Assembly: GCA_964019135.1 (NCBI GenBank)
Contig: OZ025253.1
Span: 7,135,059 to 7,199,058, forward strand
Direction: 5' to 3'
Length of the DNA stretch: 64,000 bases
Origin: Arenicola marina
Taxonomy: Eukaryota; Annelida; Polychaeta; Arenicolidae
This document shows, piece by piece, positions 1 through 13,700 of this stretch. The position numbers and the translations under genes were made by a program. The notes under the pieces are model-generated. The model saw only the letters and a program-made list of their open reading frames with translations, did no database searches and was not told the DNA's origin. Each line of letters starts with the position of its first letter. Within the stretch, counting starts at the first letter, position 1.

Positions 1-222
1 AATATATGAAGCGTTTCACAATGAGAAGAAAGAAGAAATGGTTAATCAATTTCACGAATTTTAGAGTTTTAATCACATCAAGCATTACAATTTGGCAGTC
101 TAACGTGATCTGGTTACTCTCTCTATTTTCTGCATCCAAAGCTGAATGTAACGTCAGATATAACCACGTGTCCGTGTCTCGCCAAATGGCTTGTACTACA
201 GGGCAACTCCAAAACATGTGGT

Positions 223-2260
223 CTAAAGATTCAACTTCGCGAAGTTAATTTGCATTCCATATCGTACTATAAACTCTCCCCTACTACAAATTGTACCTTT
301 TTCATTTATTAAGTCGTTTAAATATATAATACCTTTATCAGTGAACTCCTGCTTCCGCTTGGTTAAATTACCGTTGCACAAAAAGTAGGTGTTACATATG
401 GGCATGCATCTCACGTCTTCATGGGGCTGTTCATATTGTAACTTTACCCAAGCTCTGAATACATCTGACCAAAAGTGGTTTGATACGTTGTAAAATTTCT
501 GTAGTGACCTAAAATCTAATTCCCAACATAAAGCTATTTACTTACAGCTAAATGTACCAAATAAATCTTGCCATGCACCTCTCTAGAAATTAACCTGCGG
601 ATCCAAGATATCTTTATGGCATGCGCAAAAGTTTCCACTTGAGTAAGGGCGACACCGCCATATTTACCGATTTGTGCCAGGCGGTTAATACCTATCATAG
701 CCTGTGTTTTCCATATAAAACTGCGAATCACTTAGGTAAGTTTACAGAGGTTTTTTTTTGTCTAGTGATGGTAAGACAGACAGAACATGGAAAATTTTCG
801 GCAATGCTAGTGTCTTCAGAACTGTAACCTTGCCTGTCATCGATAAATGCCGTTTCTTATACAATGCTAGAAAGCTCTCAATCTTCCCGATTTTCCTGTC
901 GTTGTTCAGACTTGGCATTTTCGAGAGGTTCACATCAAATTGTATATCAAGCAACGTGAATTGGCTAGGCCGTTTAATTGGAAGGTTAGGGCAAATAGCT
1001 TCCTTCGAATTACTTTTCCGTCCAAGCCACACCCCGATCGTTTTATCGACATTTATCTTTAATCCCGAACATTTTCCAAATTTATTGAGTAATTCCATGG
1101 TATTTCTTAGTGATTCGGTGCTCCCGTCTAATAGTAAAACTGCGTCGTCTGCATATTGGCCTAGCTTGTGTTCTTTGTTTCCGAGACCTACACCACGTAT
1201 ACCTTTGTGCTGTTGCAATGCCACTGCAAGTGGTTCAATAGCTAGGATGAATAAGTATGGGGAAAGCGGGTCCCCCTGCCTACACCCTTTACCTAAATAG
1301 AAGAATTGATAAAAGTGACCGTTATTTAACACACAGCTAGAAGAATCTCTGTACAAAATATCACACCATTTTACAAAGGATTGCCCAAAACCATATGTCC
1401 TTAAAATATTAAAGATATATTGCCAACTTACAGTATCGAATGCAATCTCGAAATTGAGTAATAATAACAGGCCATCCAAATCACCTTCTTTTAAGTAATG
1501 CATTGCATCATATAAGAACCTGGTGTTTTCGCCTATGAATCTACCCCGAAGGAATCCTTTTTGCTGTGACCCAATCATTTCCTGCAAGACAACTCTTACT
1601 CGACGTGACATAATTCCTGATATAATCTTATAGTCTACATTAAGTAGAGTGGGGGGCCTCCAGTTTTTCAAATGAATCCTCGGCTTATCCCCCTTTGGTA
1701 AGCAAGTTATCACACCTTGTTTCTGAGTAATTGACAAACTGTCTGTCTTATACGCATAATTCAAACTGTTCACTAAATACTGTCCAACATCTCTCCAAAG
1801 TACTTTATAGAATTTTGCGGGGAATCCATCGCTTCCTGGGGTTTTATCGTTTTTCATATTCTTAAGTACCTCCTTAATCTCTTCCTGTGTTATCAGCACT
1901 TCACATGAATCTGTTTGCCTCTGGTGTAACATCTAAACATTCTTTTCATTAGGGAACTCATCTGTTGAACCCTGCTGGTCCACACCAGTGTATAATTTTT
2001 TCTCAAAATTCATTTGGGCCTTCAACATTATTTGCGGTTCCTCAATAATACAGTTTTCAGCCTCCACTTTATTTATCACCTTATTGACGTAGATCCTTTT
2101 TTCAAGTCCGCAAAAAGAACGTGTGGGTTTTTCTCCCTCTTCATAGTATTGTACACGTGATCTTAAAAAGACTGCGAAACGCTTGGGGAAGTCTGAGTTC
2201 CTCTAGCCTCCTGCTTAGCCTCCGTTAACTCATCAGCAAGCTGTGCTGCTCGATTAAGTT
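223..2260 (-). mobile_element. L1/Tx1-like LINE, reverse transcriptase ORF, inactive
   Basis: The longest open frame runs from 1932 to 742 (396 codons). It starts just before the reverse transcriptase fingers with NDKTPGSDGF, followed by LKNWRP, QKGFLRGR, RQGDPLSPYLFIL, QYADDAVLLL near residue 260 and SGLKINVDKT. This motif set is that of L1/Tx1-type non-LTR elements. The motif A block reads LLNFEIAFD, where the family has LDFEKAFD, so the first catalytic Asp is Asn and the enzyme should be dead. A T-run near 752-761 coincides with loss of frame. C-terminal pieces continue in other frames at 731-534 and 414-223 and match the LINE copy at 37.3-38.7 kb (for example KRKQEFTDKGIIY against KRRKEFIEKGVIF). 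Stops precede the frame at 1933. The 5' endonuclease part is absent. The far 3' end lies outside or is eroded. Confidence 0.9.
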
Positions 2261-2494
2261 CCGTCACTTGTTTCATTACTTCTATACGTTTTATACAATT
2301 TCAAAATTATTGATATCATTATTTCAGCCGTAAGTGGGACCCGGGTGTGAGGCATTTGTTGTCCAAATGTAGGCAGCTGCTGACGGGTATGAAGCACCAC
2401 AGACTGTTTTAATGACCTGTAAGAGCTAGATTTGTATCTATTTACCAAGCATACAAATTACCCCTTTTTTAGACGCTGCAAAGTTCAGATCTAT

Positions 2495-2955
2495 GGATGT
2501 ATCGCAGACCAATGGGTGTCTTCCTTACCCCTCGGCGTCTCGCCGATCATTGAGTGTTTTTTTAGACCCATAGGCGTTTTTCATACCCCGGGGTGTTTTT
2601 CAGACCCCGGGGTGTTCTCCAGACCATTGGAGGTGTTTCAGATCTTTGAGTGTCTTTCAGACCCTAGTGGGCGTCTTTCAAACTCTTGAGTATCTCTCCA
2701 ACCCATTAGCGCCGTTCACCGCTGGGTATTTCACAGATCGGTGTCTGTCGGACGTGTGTATATGTATTTGGACCTCATGTATTTGTCAGACCCATAGGTT
2801 TCTGTCGGACCCTGGGTCTATGTTGGACCCCATGTATCTAGCAGGCCCTATGTATTTGTCAGCCGCATAAGTTTCTGTCGGACGCCTGGGTCTGTCGGAC
2901 CCCTGGATGTATGTCGGACCACATGTGTCTGTCGGACCCTATGCATCTGTCGGCC
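2495..2955. repeat. Degenerate ~20-bp GC-rich tandem repeat
   Basis: Irregular repeats of a ~19-20 bp motif. In the first half it resembles 'tttttcagaccccggggtg'; in the second half it resembles 'tgtcggaccc' plus a variable 8-10 bp. The short frames here (for example 2432-2689) are a by-product of this repetition. No gene signal is seen. Confidence 0.7.
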
Positions 2956-2959
2956 GACC

Positions 2960-4320
2960 CCAGGGCGGAAATGATTTTCGCGTTGGCTTAAATAAATTTG
3001 TATAAGCCAATGGAAAATAACGGATAAAGGCAACATCCGGGCCATGCCGTGTGCCTTTCTTGAACTGATGATAATGTTAATGCATGCCGGAATTAGAGAT
3101 ATATGTTTAATTCAATTGCACATATGTCCGGGTTCCTCCCGCAGGGGACACAAAAAACATTCCCAGATTTTCCCTAATTTCTCCCTGGGCCACTTAAAGT
3201 TTCCCTGACCAACTGGAATGCATGTGGCCTCCAAACTTCCGTCATAGCCACACGAACACCACCAAGTAATAGTCATTAAATTCTAAGTGATAGCAAATGG
3301 AGCGCAACGTCATACATGCCATTGCATCAGTGTTCTTTTGATGAGGAGGTCAAGTGTTGAATATATAAATATATGACAAACATTTTTGAATAATATTTTT
3401 AACAATAATTCTAGTGCAAAATATGTTGCATGAAGACGGCTGTATAACGCTTATTTTCGGTGCAGGTAAAATTATCATATATCGTTAAATTAGCAGCGAT
3501 TCTGATAGGTCGCACAAAAATTCTAAATGACGCATTTCATTGAGATGAGGGGACATGGTGACTCATTGTAAATATATAGTGTGAGCAGACTACGCAATAT
3601 TTCATTTCAATTATTGCCCCATTATTGTTTAGATGTCCCATAGTTTTAAGGAGCTATGTGACACTAGGACCCACCCACTGGCCTACCTATCACACTCACT
3701 GTAATTAGCATGTCAAAGCTATGGTCATATGAGCTCGTAACTCTCAGTGAAACGGTCCCCAGGTCCAGAAGTAACTTCTGGCATCAGATTATTTATTCTG
3801 AATCACCATGAAGTAATCAGATAAGGACATTAATAAACATATATTAATAACCATGAAAGACAGGAAATTCATGACCTATATGCATTGTAATGACACAGAC
3901 TAAAACAGCCGGTGTGGTTCACATTCATTTATTTTACAAATGTACACAAAAGATTAAGATTGCGTGGTAGTCTGGGGAAAGACGAAAAACATCTAAGTAC
4001 TCATGGAAGTATATCGAGCGTAAAGACAAGGTATATGACAAGGATAAAGGCATATAGTTATTTAAATCTATACTATTTAAATAATCCAATAGAAACGCAT
4101 ATCTATATCAAAGTATCATACAAACAGGTAACATACCTTTCCAGTCGGACCACAGTGACTAATAAATATCAGCCTGCCCCGAGCTGGGACGGAGCCATAG
4201 TCACGAGTCAGAATCCCTTATGTTTATATACCCGCTGTGACAAGGAAAGGATGGGACAAGACGCATTTTAACGCTGGCGGATTGGCTAATACAGGCCAAC
4301 AACCAAATGAACACCTTACG
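2960..4320. other. Gene-free stretch, no recognisable feature
   Basis: AT-rich sequence with short frames only. No splice-consistent exon, transposon terminus or tandem repeat was recognised. The longest frame (3912-4271, 119 codons) has no similarity I recognise. Confidence 0.5.
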
Positions 4321-4445
4321 GTGGCCGCTCCCTCACTCTCAAACTCACTTTCATACTCACTTTCATACTCACTCATCACCAACCCGGCGCACCTTACGAA
4401 AAGCAGTCACTCACACATTCACTCACACACTCACTCACACAGGCG
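4320..4445. repeat. CTCACT/CTCACA microsatellite-like tract
   Basis: Short repeats of 'ctcactttcata' and 'ctcacacactca' type give overlapping open frames rich in His/Ser/Thr. A simple repeat explains them. Confidence 0.7.
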
Positions 4446-4527
4446 CTATGGCAAGCCGACTTTTCATATCGGTCACAGTAATAACTGGGATTGAACAATT
4501 ACAAAAATGTGATCTAGGCTTCTGAAA

Positions 4528-4720
4528 TGATTCCCTGATTTTTCCTTGATTTATTGTTGAAAATGAAATTCCCTGGGTTCTTCTTGACAATTAACTTCCC
4601 TGATTTTTCCCTGGTTTCGTCTTGGCAATTAACTTCCCTGATTTTTCCCTGGTTTCTTCTTGACAATTAACTTCCCTGATTTTTCCCTGGATTCTTCTTG
4701 ACAACTGATTTTGCCCTGGT
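4528..4720. repeat. 38-bp tandem repeat, about 5 copies
   Basis: Units of 38 bp contain 'cttccctgatttttccctgg' followed by 'tttcttcttgacaattaa'. Copies at roughly 4560-4715 are nearly identical; flanking ones are degraded. Confidence 0.8.
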
Positions 4721-4764
4721 ATTTTTTCAATATGATATCCCTGACATGATATGATATGAAACCC

Positions 4765-4910
4765 TGATATGTGCACATGATTTGGACATATGTGCAAATG
4801 ATTTGGACATATGTGCAAATGATTTGGACATATTATATGCTAATGATTTAAACATAGGTGCAAATAATTTGGACAGATGTGCGAATATTTGGATATATGT
4901 GCAAAAATTA
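4765..4910. repeat. 21-bp AT-rich tandem repeat
   Basis: About six copies of 'gatttggacatatgtgcaaa' (plus one base). Each carries the self-complementary CATATG. Two related units appear at 48.52-48.56 kb, next to another array. Confidence 0.75.
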
Positions 4911-5226
4911 AAATAATACATTAAATTCCGCTTTGGCTTGCCATAGTGTGTTGTTGAAAGTAAACCGGAAGTTATGTCAGTCTCGTAATGGCTGAAATGT
5001 TGACGATTGCGTGTAGTGTTTCACCTCGGAAGCGGAAAGAATGCTTGTGTCGTGATGTATAAATAAGTTGCGAACGCAGTTGTTTGGCTGAAAAGAAAGA
5101 TAAAGTTACCAGGAATCAGATTACGACATCGGATGAGACGAAGGCGGTAAGAGGTGAATTTGGGGGCTTGAAGCGAGGAGGGATAGGCGAGCAGCGGGCT
5201 GAGTTGGACAAATCCTAGCCTTGACA

Positions 5227-5850
5227 CATGGCTCTCTTGACCTCGCACCTAAAGGAGACGAGAGAGAGCCATGAAGCCAGTTTCGGTTGTGAGCGTTGAT
5301 TTAACAATCAGCGCCCTTCGGCCGTCGATTGCAGAAAGTACAGAAATAAACGGTCCTTATCAATTTGTCAAGTTCTTCATACCTTTATAGTTCCAAGGGC
5401 AATGAGATTGAAAACAAACAAAATCCACCACTTTTTGTACTGGTGAAAGTTTTCAACAACAATTTTCAACAACTCTCCCCGCCGCCGTGTCGCTGTTACG
5501 TCACAGTTCTCGTCGATCTCCCGGCAGAGGGCGTTACGCTTACGCCATAGTCCTAGGAAAAATTGTGATGCGAGGAACGAGCTCCGTCTGCCGGGAGATC
5601 TACGAGAAATGTGACGTAACAGCGACATGGCGGCGGGGAGAGTTGTTGAAAATTGTTGTTGAAAACTTTCACCAGTACAAAAAGTGGTGGATTTTTTTTC
5701 TTTTCAATCTCATTGCCCTTGGAACTATAAAGGTATGAAGAACAACTTGACAAATTGATAAGGACCATTTGTTTCTGTACTTTCTGCAATCGACGGCCGA
5801 AGGGCGCTGATTTTTTAATCAACAATCGCAACCGACACTGGCTTCATGGC
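5227..5850. mobile_element. Long inverted-repeat (fold-back/MITE-like) element
   Basis: The left arm 5268-5530 is the reverse complement of 5598-5850 with few mismatches, around a ~67-bp unpaired centre. The arms carry 'gccatgaagccagt' at the outside and 'ctgttacgtcaca' near the centre. At the left outer edge a separate small perfect inverted repeat, CATGGCTCTCT (5227-5237) and AGAGAGCCATG (5263-5273), overlaps the arm tip. No transposase is encoded; the mirrored short frames on both strands (5365-5831) are explained by the palindrome. I could not identify a clean target duplication, so the superfamily is unassigned. Confidence 0.85.
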
Positions 5851-6331
5851 CCTCCGGCCCGCTCCCCAGAGCGGATAAGCCAGGAAGGGGCATGCAACAG
5901 GGCTAGACAAATCCTTGTTTATTAGTAGGCGGTGCGGACCTACCCCCCCTGTGTCAGTCGATTTACTGTGCCTGTGGTTTAATCCAACCCGATTTCAAAC
6001 CCGATGGCAAATCACAAATCACATGACGCTCAGTGCCGCCCTGGCGTGCGATTGTGTGAATGCATTGAGGAAGTAACCGGAGCCTCTAGCGGAGTGAATG
6101 GAAGGCAGAGCGCTGTCACTGCCATGAATATTGTTGTCTTATTGTAATATTACCGTGTCACCTTGGGATGGTTTGGTCAACAATTGCATCAACAAAGTTT
6201 TCCATAAATTGTATACAGGATTAACGATAATGTAGTTAAAATTTTAATGAAGGTTGTACATGATTGCTTTTCAGAACTAACCCAAAACAATGATAGAATA
6301 AGACTTCTGACATATCAACCAAATAGCGGAG

Positions 6332-6525
6332 ATGGCAGAGTCTGGGAATTCCGAGACGGGACAGGTAGAGGTGGCAGAGCCCGGGAGCTCCGAAATGGGA
6401 CAGGCGGAGGTGGCGGAGTCCAGGAATTCCAAGACGGGACAGGTGGAGGTGGCGGAGTCTGGGTATTCCGAGACCGGGCAGGTGGAGATAGCTGGGACTG
6501 CAGATGCAACAGAGACCACAGAACA
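6332..6525 (+). CDS. Possible coding exon with 13-residue repeats
   Basis: An ATG with a good context (gcggagATGg) at 6332 opens a frame containing four 39-bp tandem units, encoding about 13 residues each (pattern VEVAESGNSETGQ). It runs to GAACAAAG followed by gtaact, a plausible splice donor at about 6526. The encoded peptide is acidic and rich in Gly, Ser and Glu. Because the unit is a multiple of three, other frames are open too, so openness alone is weak evidence. No family is recognised and no partner exon was identified. Confidence 0.3.
6333..6490. repeat. 39-bp GC-rich minisatellite, 4 copies
   Basis: Four units of about 39 bp with the core 'ggtggcggagtc', then a variable segment, then 'gacgggacaggtg'. 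They lie in otherwise AT-rich surroundings and are the source of all long frames at 6236-6636. Confidence 0.85.
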
Positions 6526-6534
6526 AAGGTAACT

Positions 6535-7780
6535 TTCCGGGTGTATCCCGCTCATCTCCTTCAGCCCTTCCGGACCAGTGTCTTCAGTGCAATAGGCAGT
6601 CGCTGTCAACGACTGATATAGCAGTTTTTCATTCACAGTTTATTAGAAGGAAGTTGTGGAAAACTGTTCAAACCATTCATTATGTGTCAGCACATTTGGT
6701 GAATATGGGCAATAACCTTGGGGAACTCGTTTAAACGTCGGTGGAGGGGAACAAATATGACACACGTCCTTGGTGATCATTTCTATAGACAAAAAAACGA
6801 ATACTGATAATATCCATCTGCTTTTCGATGCTGTGCATGTGACCGATGCCCTGTTATAAAGGATATAACTACACTAGCTGTCACACAAAATGAAGGCCAC
6901 CACTGTTTCAACGTAAATAACATAATAAAGAAATAATAATTTGATCATATCAGTAAAGCAACATTGCACATTTATTTGCTTGAGAAAAAAAATTTTTTTT
7001 TGTAAGAAATGAAAATTGAACACATATCAACAAGATTCCGACTGAAGTGTAACATTGCGTCATGTAGAACAGCATTTTGAACCTGTTTTTTGTGTGTGAA
7101 AAAGTCATCCGTGGAGTGAAATCAGACCTAACCAAGTTCAAGCAAGCAGCATATTCCATTGTAGAATAAGGACCGATTGCGTCTAATATTGGCAGCCAAT
7201 ATTTATACTAACTGCCTGCAACAAAATAACATAGAATAAATATTAATAAACCTTTCTGGTATGCCACAAAGCTGTATTGGTATACCAAGAAGGTTATGTT
7301 TATTGACGATTCACCTGAAAATTAAAGCCTTTAAGTGCAATGTGCAAGTCCCTCTCTTGGAATTCAATACAGTATTGTTGGAGTGTTGCCGATTGCTACA
7401 CAACGCTGGTCATTGTTAAACTGTATAATCAATGGATACAATTGAACTTCAAAATTGACAGTATATTAGAACTGGTTTAGCCTATGTGTGTAACTGAATG
7501 TGTCTTGTCTAGACCGGCCTAGCAATAAGACTGAAGAGGATATGTGGGGGCAAAGACAGATCCTCTCGATCTGGTGATATGTACACATCATTGCACACAC
7601 GCGACATAAACCCAAAGGTCTCATATCAAGCCGTTTGCTGCAAAAGATTTGCTTTTAATGCTGAAAAGAGTGATGCTGAACTCGGACCCTGGACATTGAT
7701 TTTGACCTGGACATTTGAACATACAGGTCGCACATTGTATATTTTTCTGGCAGTAACCGGTGACTGTAACTGATCACGCT
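6535..7780. other. Gene-free AT-rich stretch
   Basis: No convincing exon, RNA gene or repeat was recognised. Frames are short and low in coding character. The tract lies directly before the large 24-bp array. Confidence 0.5.
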
Positions 7781-7784
7781 GGGT

Positions 7785-10700
7785 GACTGACCAGTGGTCG
7801 GTCACCACTGGTCATTGCGACCAGTGTCAGTCACCCAGCGGAGACGAGTGAACGACCACTGGTCGCGAAGAGTGAAAAATCATTTGTCGCGATGAGTGAC
7901 CGACAACTGGTCGCCATGCGTGACCGACCACTGGTCGCAATGAGTGAAGACCATTGGTCGCGATGAGCGACCGACCACTGGTCGCGATGAGTGACTGACC
8001 ACTGGCCATGATGAGTGACCGACCGCTGGTGGCCATGAGTGACCGACCACTGGTCGCGATGAGTGACCGAATACTGGTCGCGATGAGTGAAAGACCACTG
8101 GTCGCTATAAATGATGACCACTGGTCGCGATGAGTGACCGACTAATCTGGCTTTTAGACCGACCACTGTTCGCGATAAGTGACGATCACTGGTCGCGATG
8201 AGTGACCGACCACTGGTCTCGATGAGTGACCGACCACTGGTCGTGGAGAGTGACCGACCACTGGTCGCGATGCGTAAAAAAGCATTGGTCGCGATGAGTG
8301 ACCGACCACTGGTCGCGATGAGTGACCGACTACTGCTCGCGATATGTGAAATACCGCTGGTCGCGATGAGCGACCGACCATTGGTCACGATGAGTGACCG
8401 ACCACTGGTGGCGATGAGTGACTGACGACTGGTCGCGATGGGTGACTGACCACTAGTCTCGATAAGCGAAAAAACACTTGTCGCAATGCGAGACCGACCA
8501 CAGGTCGCGATGCGTGACCGACCGTTGATCGTGATGAGTGACCGACCACTGGTCGCGATGAGTGACTGACCACTGGTCAGGATGTGACCGACAACTGGTC
8601 GCGATGAGTGACCGACAACTGGTCGCGATGAGTGACCGACCACTGGTCGCGATGAGCGACCGACCACTAGTCGCGATGAGTGACCGACCATAGGTCGCTA
8701 TGAGTGACCGACCATTGGTCGCGATGAATGACCGACCATTGGTCAAGATGAGTGACCGACCACTGGTCGCGATGAGTGACCGACCACTGGTCAGGATGAG
8801 TGACCAACAACTGGTCGCGATGAGTGACCGACCATTGGTCACGATGAGTGACCGACAACTGGTCGCGATGAGCGACCGACAACTGGTCGCGATGAGTGAC
8901 CGACAACTGGTCGCGATGAGTAAAAGACCACTGGTGAGGATGTGACCGACAACTGGTCAAGATGCGTGACCGACCACAGGTCACGATGAGTGACCGACCA
9001 CTAGTCGCGATGAGTGACCGACCACTGGCCATGATGAGTGACCGACCGCTGGTGGCCATGAGTGGCCGACCACTGGTCGCGATGAGTGAAAGACCACTGT
9101 TCGCTATAAGTGATGACCACTGGTCGCGATGAGTGACTGACCACTGGTCGCGATGAGTGACAGACCACTGGTCGCGATGAACGACCGACCACTGGTCGCG
9201 ATGAGTGACCGAACATTGGTCGCGATGAGTGACCGACAACTGGTCGCGATGAGTGACCGACCATTGGTCACGATGAGTGACCGGCCACGGTTCAGGATGA
9301 GTGACCGACAACTGGTCGCGATGAGGGACCGACCACTGATCGCGATGAGTGACTGATCAGTGGTCGCGATGAGTGACCGACCACTGGCCATGATGAGTGA
9401 CCGACCGCTGGTGGCCATGAGTGACCGACCACTGGTCGCGATGAGTGACCGACCACTGGTCGCGATGAGTGGCTGACCACTGGTCGTGATGAGTGACAGA
9501 CCACTGGTCGCGATGAGCGACCGACCACTGGTCGCGATGAGTGACCGAACATTGGTCGCGATGAGTGACCGACAACTGGTCGCGATGAGTGACCGACCAC
9601 TGGTCGCGATAAGTGACGACCGCTGGTCGCGATGAGTGAAAGACCACTGGTCGCGATGAGTGACCGACCACTGGTCGCGATGAGTGACCGACTACTGGTG
9701 TCGATAAGTGACCGACCATTGGTCGCGATGAGTGACCGACCATTGGTCGCGATGAGCCACCGACCACAGGTCACGATAAGTGACTGACCACTGGTCGCGA
9801 TGAGTGACCGACCATTGGTCACGATGAGTAACCGACCATTGGTCACGATGGGTGACCGACCACTGGTCGCGATGAGTGCCCGACCACTGGTCAGGATGAG
9901 TGACCAACAACTGGTCGCGATGAGTGACCGACCATTGGTCACGATGAGTGACTGACCACTGGTCGCGATGGGCGACAGACCGCTGGTCACGATGAGTGAC
10001 CGACCACTGGTCGCGATTAGTGACCGACCACTGGTCGCGATGAGTGACTGACCACTGGTCGCGATGAGTGACTGACCATTGGTCACGATGAGTGACCGAC
10101 CACTGGTCGCGATGAGTGACCGACCACTGGTCGCGATAAGTGACCGACCATTGGTCACGATGAGTGACCGACCACTGGTGGCGATGAGTGACTGACGACT
10201 GGTCGCGATGGGTGACTGACCACTGGTCGCGATGGGTGACTGACCACTGGTCTCGATGAGCGAAAAAACACTTGTCGCAATGCGAGACCGACCACTGGTC
10301 CCGATTAGTGACCGACCACTGGTCGCGATGCGTGACCGACCGTTGATCGTGATGAGTGACCGACCACTGGTCGCGATGAGTGACTGACCACTGGTGAGGA
10401 TGTGACCGACAACTGGTCAAGATGAGTGACCGACCACTGGTCACGATGAGCGACCGACCACTGGTCGCGATGAGTGACCGACCATTGGTCGCGAAGAGTG
10501 ACCGACCACTAGTCGCGATGAGTGACCAACCATTCGTCCATATGAGTGACCGACCACTGGTCGCGATGAGTGACTGACCACTGGTCATAATGAGTGACCC
10601 ACAACTGGTCGCAATGAGTGACCGGCCATTGGTCACGGTGAGTGACCGACCATTGGTCGCGATGAGTGACCGACCACGGGTTGCGATGAGTGACCGACCA

Positions 10701-13700
10701 CTGGTCACGCTGAGTCACTGACTACTGGTCAGGATGAGTGACCGACAACTGGTCGCGATTAGTGACCGACCACTGGTCGCGATGAGTGACTGACCACTGG
10801 TCGCGATGAGGGACTGACCACTGGTCGCGATGAGTGACCGACCACTGGTCGCGATGAGTGACCGACCACTGGTCGCGATAAGTGACCGACCACTGGTCAC
10901 GATGAGTGACCGACAACTGGTCGCGATGAGCGACCGACAACTGGTCGCGATGAGTGACCGACAACTGGTCGCCATGAGTAAAAGACCACTGGTGAGGATG
11001 TGACCGACAACTGGTCAAGATGCGTGACCGACCTATGGTCGCGATGAGTGACCGACAACTGGTCGCGATGAGCGACCGACCACAGGTCACGATGAGTGAC
11101 CGACCACTAGTCGCGATGAGTGACCGACCACTGGCCATGATGAGTGACCGACCGCTGGTGGCCATGAGTGGCCGACCACTGGTCGCGATGAGTGACCGAC
11201 TACTTGTCGCGATGAGTGAAATACCACTGTTCGCTATAAGTGATGACCACTGGTCGCGATGAGTGACTGACCACTGGTCGCGATGAGTGACAGACCACTG
11301 GTCGCGATGAACGACCGACCACTGGTCGCGATGAGTGACCGAACATTGGTCGCGATGAGTGACCGACAACTGGTCGCGATGAGTGACCGACCATTGGTCA
11401 CGATGAGTGACCGGCCACGGTTCAGGATGAGTGACCGACAACTGGTCGCGATGAGGGACCGACCACTGATCGCGATGAGTGACTGATCAGTGGTCGCGAT
11501 GAGTGACCGACCACTGGCCATGATGAGTGACCGACCGCTGGTGGCCATGAGTGACCGACCACTGGTCGCGATGAGTGACCGACCACTGGTCGCGATGAGT
11601 GGCTGACCACTGGTCGTGATGAGTGACAGACCACTGGTCGCGATGAGCGACCGACCACTGGTCGCGATGAGTGACCGAACATTGGTCGCGATGAGTGACC
11701 GACAACTGGTCGCGATGAGTGACCGACCACTGGTCGCGATAAGTGACGACCGCTGGTAGCGATGAGTGAAAGACCACTGGTCGCGATGAGTGACCGACCA
11801 CTGGTCGCGATGAGTGACCGACTACTGGTGTCGATAAGTGACCGACCATTGGTCGCGATGAGTGACCGACCATTGGTCGCGATGAGCCACCGACCACAGG
11901 TCACGATGAGTGACTGACCACTGGTCGCGATGAGTGACCGACCATTGGTCACGATGAGTAACCGACCATTGGTCACGATGGGTGACCGACCACTGGTCGC
12001 GATGAGTGACCGACCACTGGTCAGGATGAGTGACCAACAACTGGTCGCGATGAGTGACCGACCGCTGGTCACGATGAGTGACCGACCACTGGTCGCGATT
12101 AGTGACCGACCACTGGTCACGATGAGTGACCGACCACTGGTCGCGATTAGTGACCGACCACTGGTCGCGATGAGTGACTGACCACTGGTCGCGATGAGTG
12201 ACTGACCATTGGTCACGATGAGTGACCGACCACTGGTCGCGATGAGTGACCGACCACTGGTCGCGATAAGTGACCGACCATTGGTCACGATGAGTGACCG
12301 ACCACTGGTGGCGATGAGTGACTGACGACTGGTCGCGATGGGTGACTGACCACTGGTCGCGATGGGTGACTGACCACTGGTCTCGATGAGCGAAAAAACA
12401 CTTGTCGCAATGCGAGACCGACCACTGGTCCCGATTAGTGACCGACCACTGGTCGCGATGCGTGACCGACCGTTGATCGTGATGAGTGACCGACCACTGG
12501 TCGCGATGAGTGACTGACCACTGGTGAGGATGTGACCGACAACTGGTCAAGATGAGTGACCGACCACTGGTCACGATGAGCGACCGACCACTGGTCGCGA
12601 TGAGTGACCGACCATTGGTCGCGAAGAGTGACCGACCACTAGTCGCGATGAGTGACCAACCATTCGTCCCTATGAGCGACCGACCACTGGTCGCGATGAG
12701 TGACTGACCACTGGTCATAATGAGTGACCCACAACTGGTCGCAATGAGTGACCGGCCATTGGTCACGGTGAGTGACCGACCATTGGTCGCGATGAGTGAC
12801 CGACCACGGGTTGCGATGAGTGACCGACCACGGGTTGCGATGAGTCACTGACTACTGGTCACGCTGAGTCTCTGACTACTGGTCGCGATTAGTGACCGAC
12901 AACTGGTCGCGATTAGTGACTGACCACTGGTCGCGATGAGGGACTGACCATTGGTCACGATGAGTGACCGACCACTGGTCGCGATAAGTGATCGACCATT
13001 GGTCACGATGAGTGACCGACCACTGGTGGCGATGAGTGACTGACGACTGGTCGCGATTGGTGACTGACCACTGGTCGCGATGGGTGACTGACCACTGGTC
13101 TCGATGAGCGAAAAAACACTTGTCGCAATGCGAGACCGACCACTGGTCCCGATTAGTGACCGACCACTGGTCGCGATGCGTGACCGACCGTTGATCGTGA
13201 TGAGTGACCGACCACTGGTCGCGATGAGTGACTGACCACTGGTGAGGATGTGACCGACAACTGGTCAAGATGAGTGACCGACCACTGGTCGCGATGAGTG
13301 ACCGACCATTGGTCGCGAAGAGTGACCGACCACTAGTCGCGATGAGTGACCGACCATTCGTTCCTATGAGTGACCGACCACTGGTCGCGATGAGTGACCC
13401 ACAACTGGTCGCAATGAGTGACCGGCCATTGGTCACGATGAGTGACCGACCATTGGTCGCGATGAGTGACCGACCACGGGTTGCGATGAGTGACCGACCA
13501 CTGGTCGCGCTGAGTCACTGACTACTGGTCAGGATGAGTGACCGACAACTGATCGCGATTAGTGACCGACCATTGGGCACGATGAGTGACCGACCACTGG
13601 TCGCGATAAGTTTAAGGGTCACTGCTCGCGATGAGTGACTGACCACTGGTCAGGATGAGTGACCGACAACTGGTCGCGATGAGTGACCGATGATTAATCG

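Noticed and set aside
5365-5831. Mirrored 61-92 codon frames
   Set aside because: The fold-back arms produce the same peptide on both strands; no independent coding evidence.
6236-6636. Alternative Pro-, Gly- and Ser-rich frames across the 39-bp repeat
   Set aside because: They come from the repeat period being a multiple of three. Only the plus frame with ATG and donor is kept, at low confidence.
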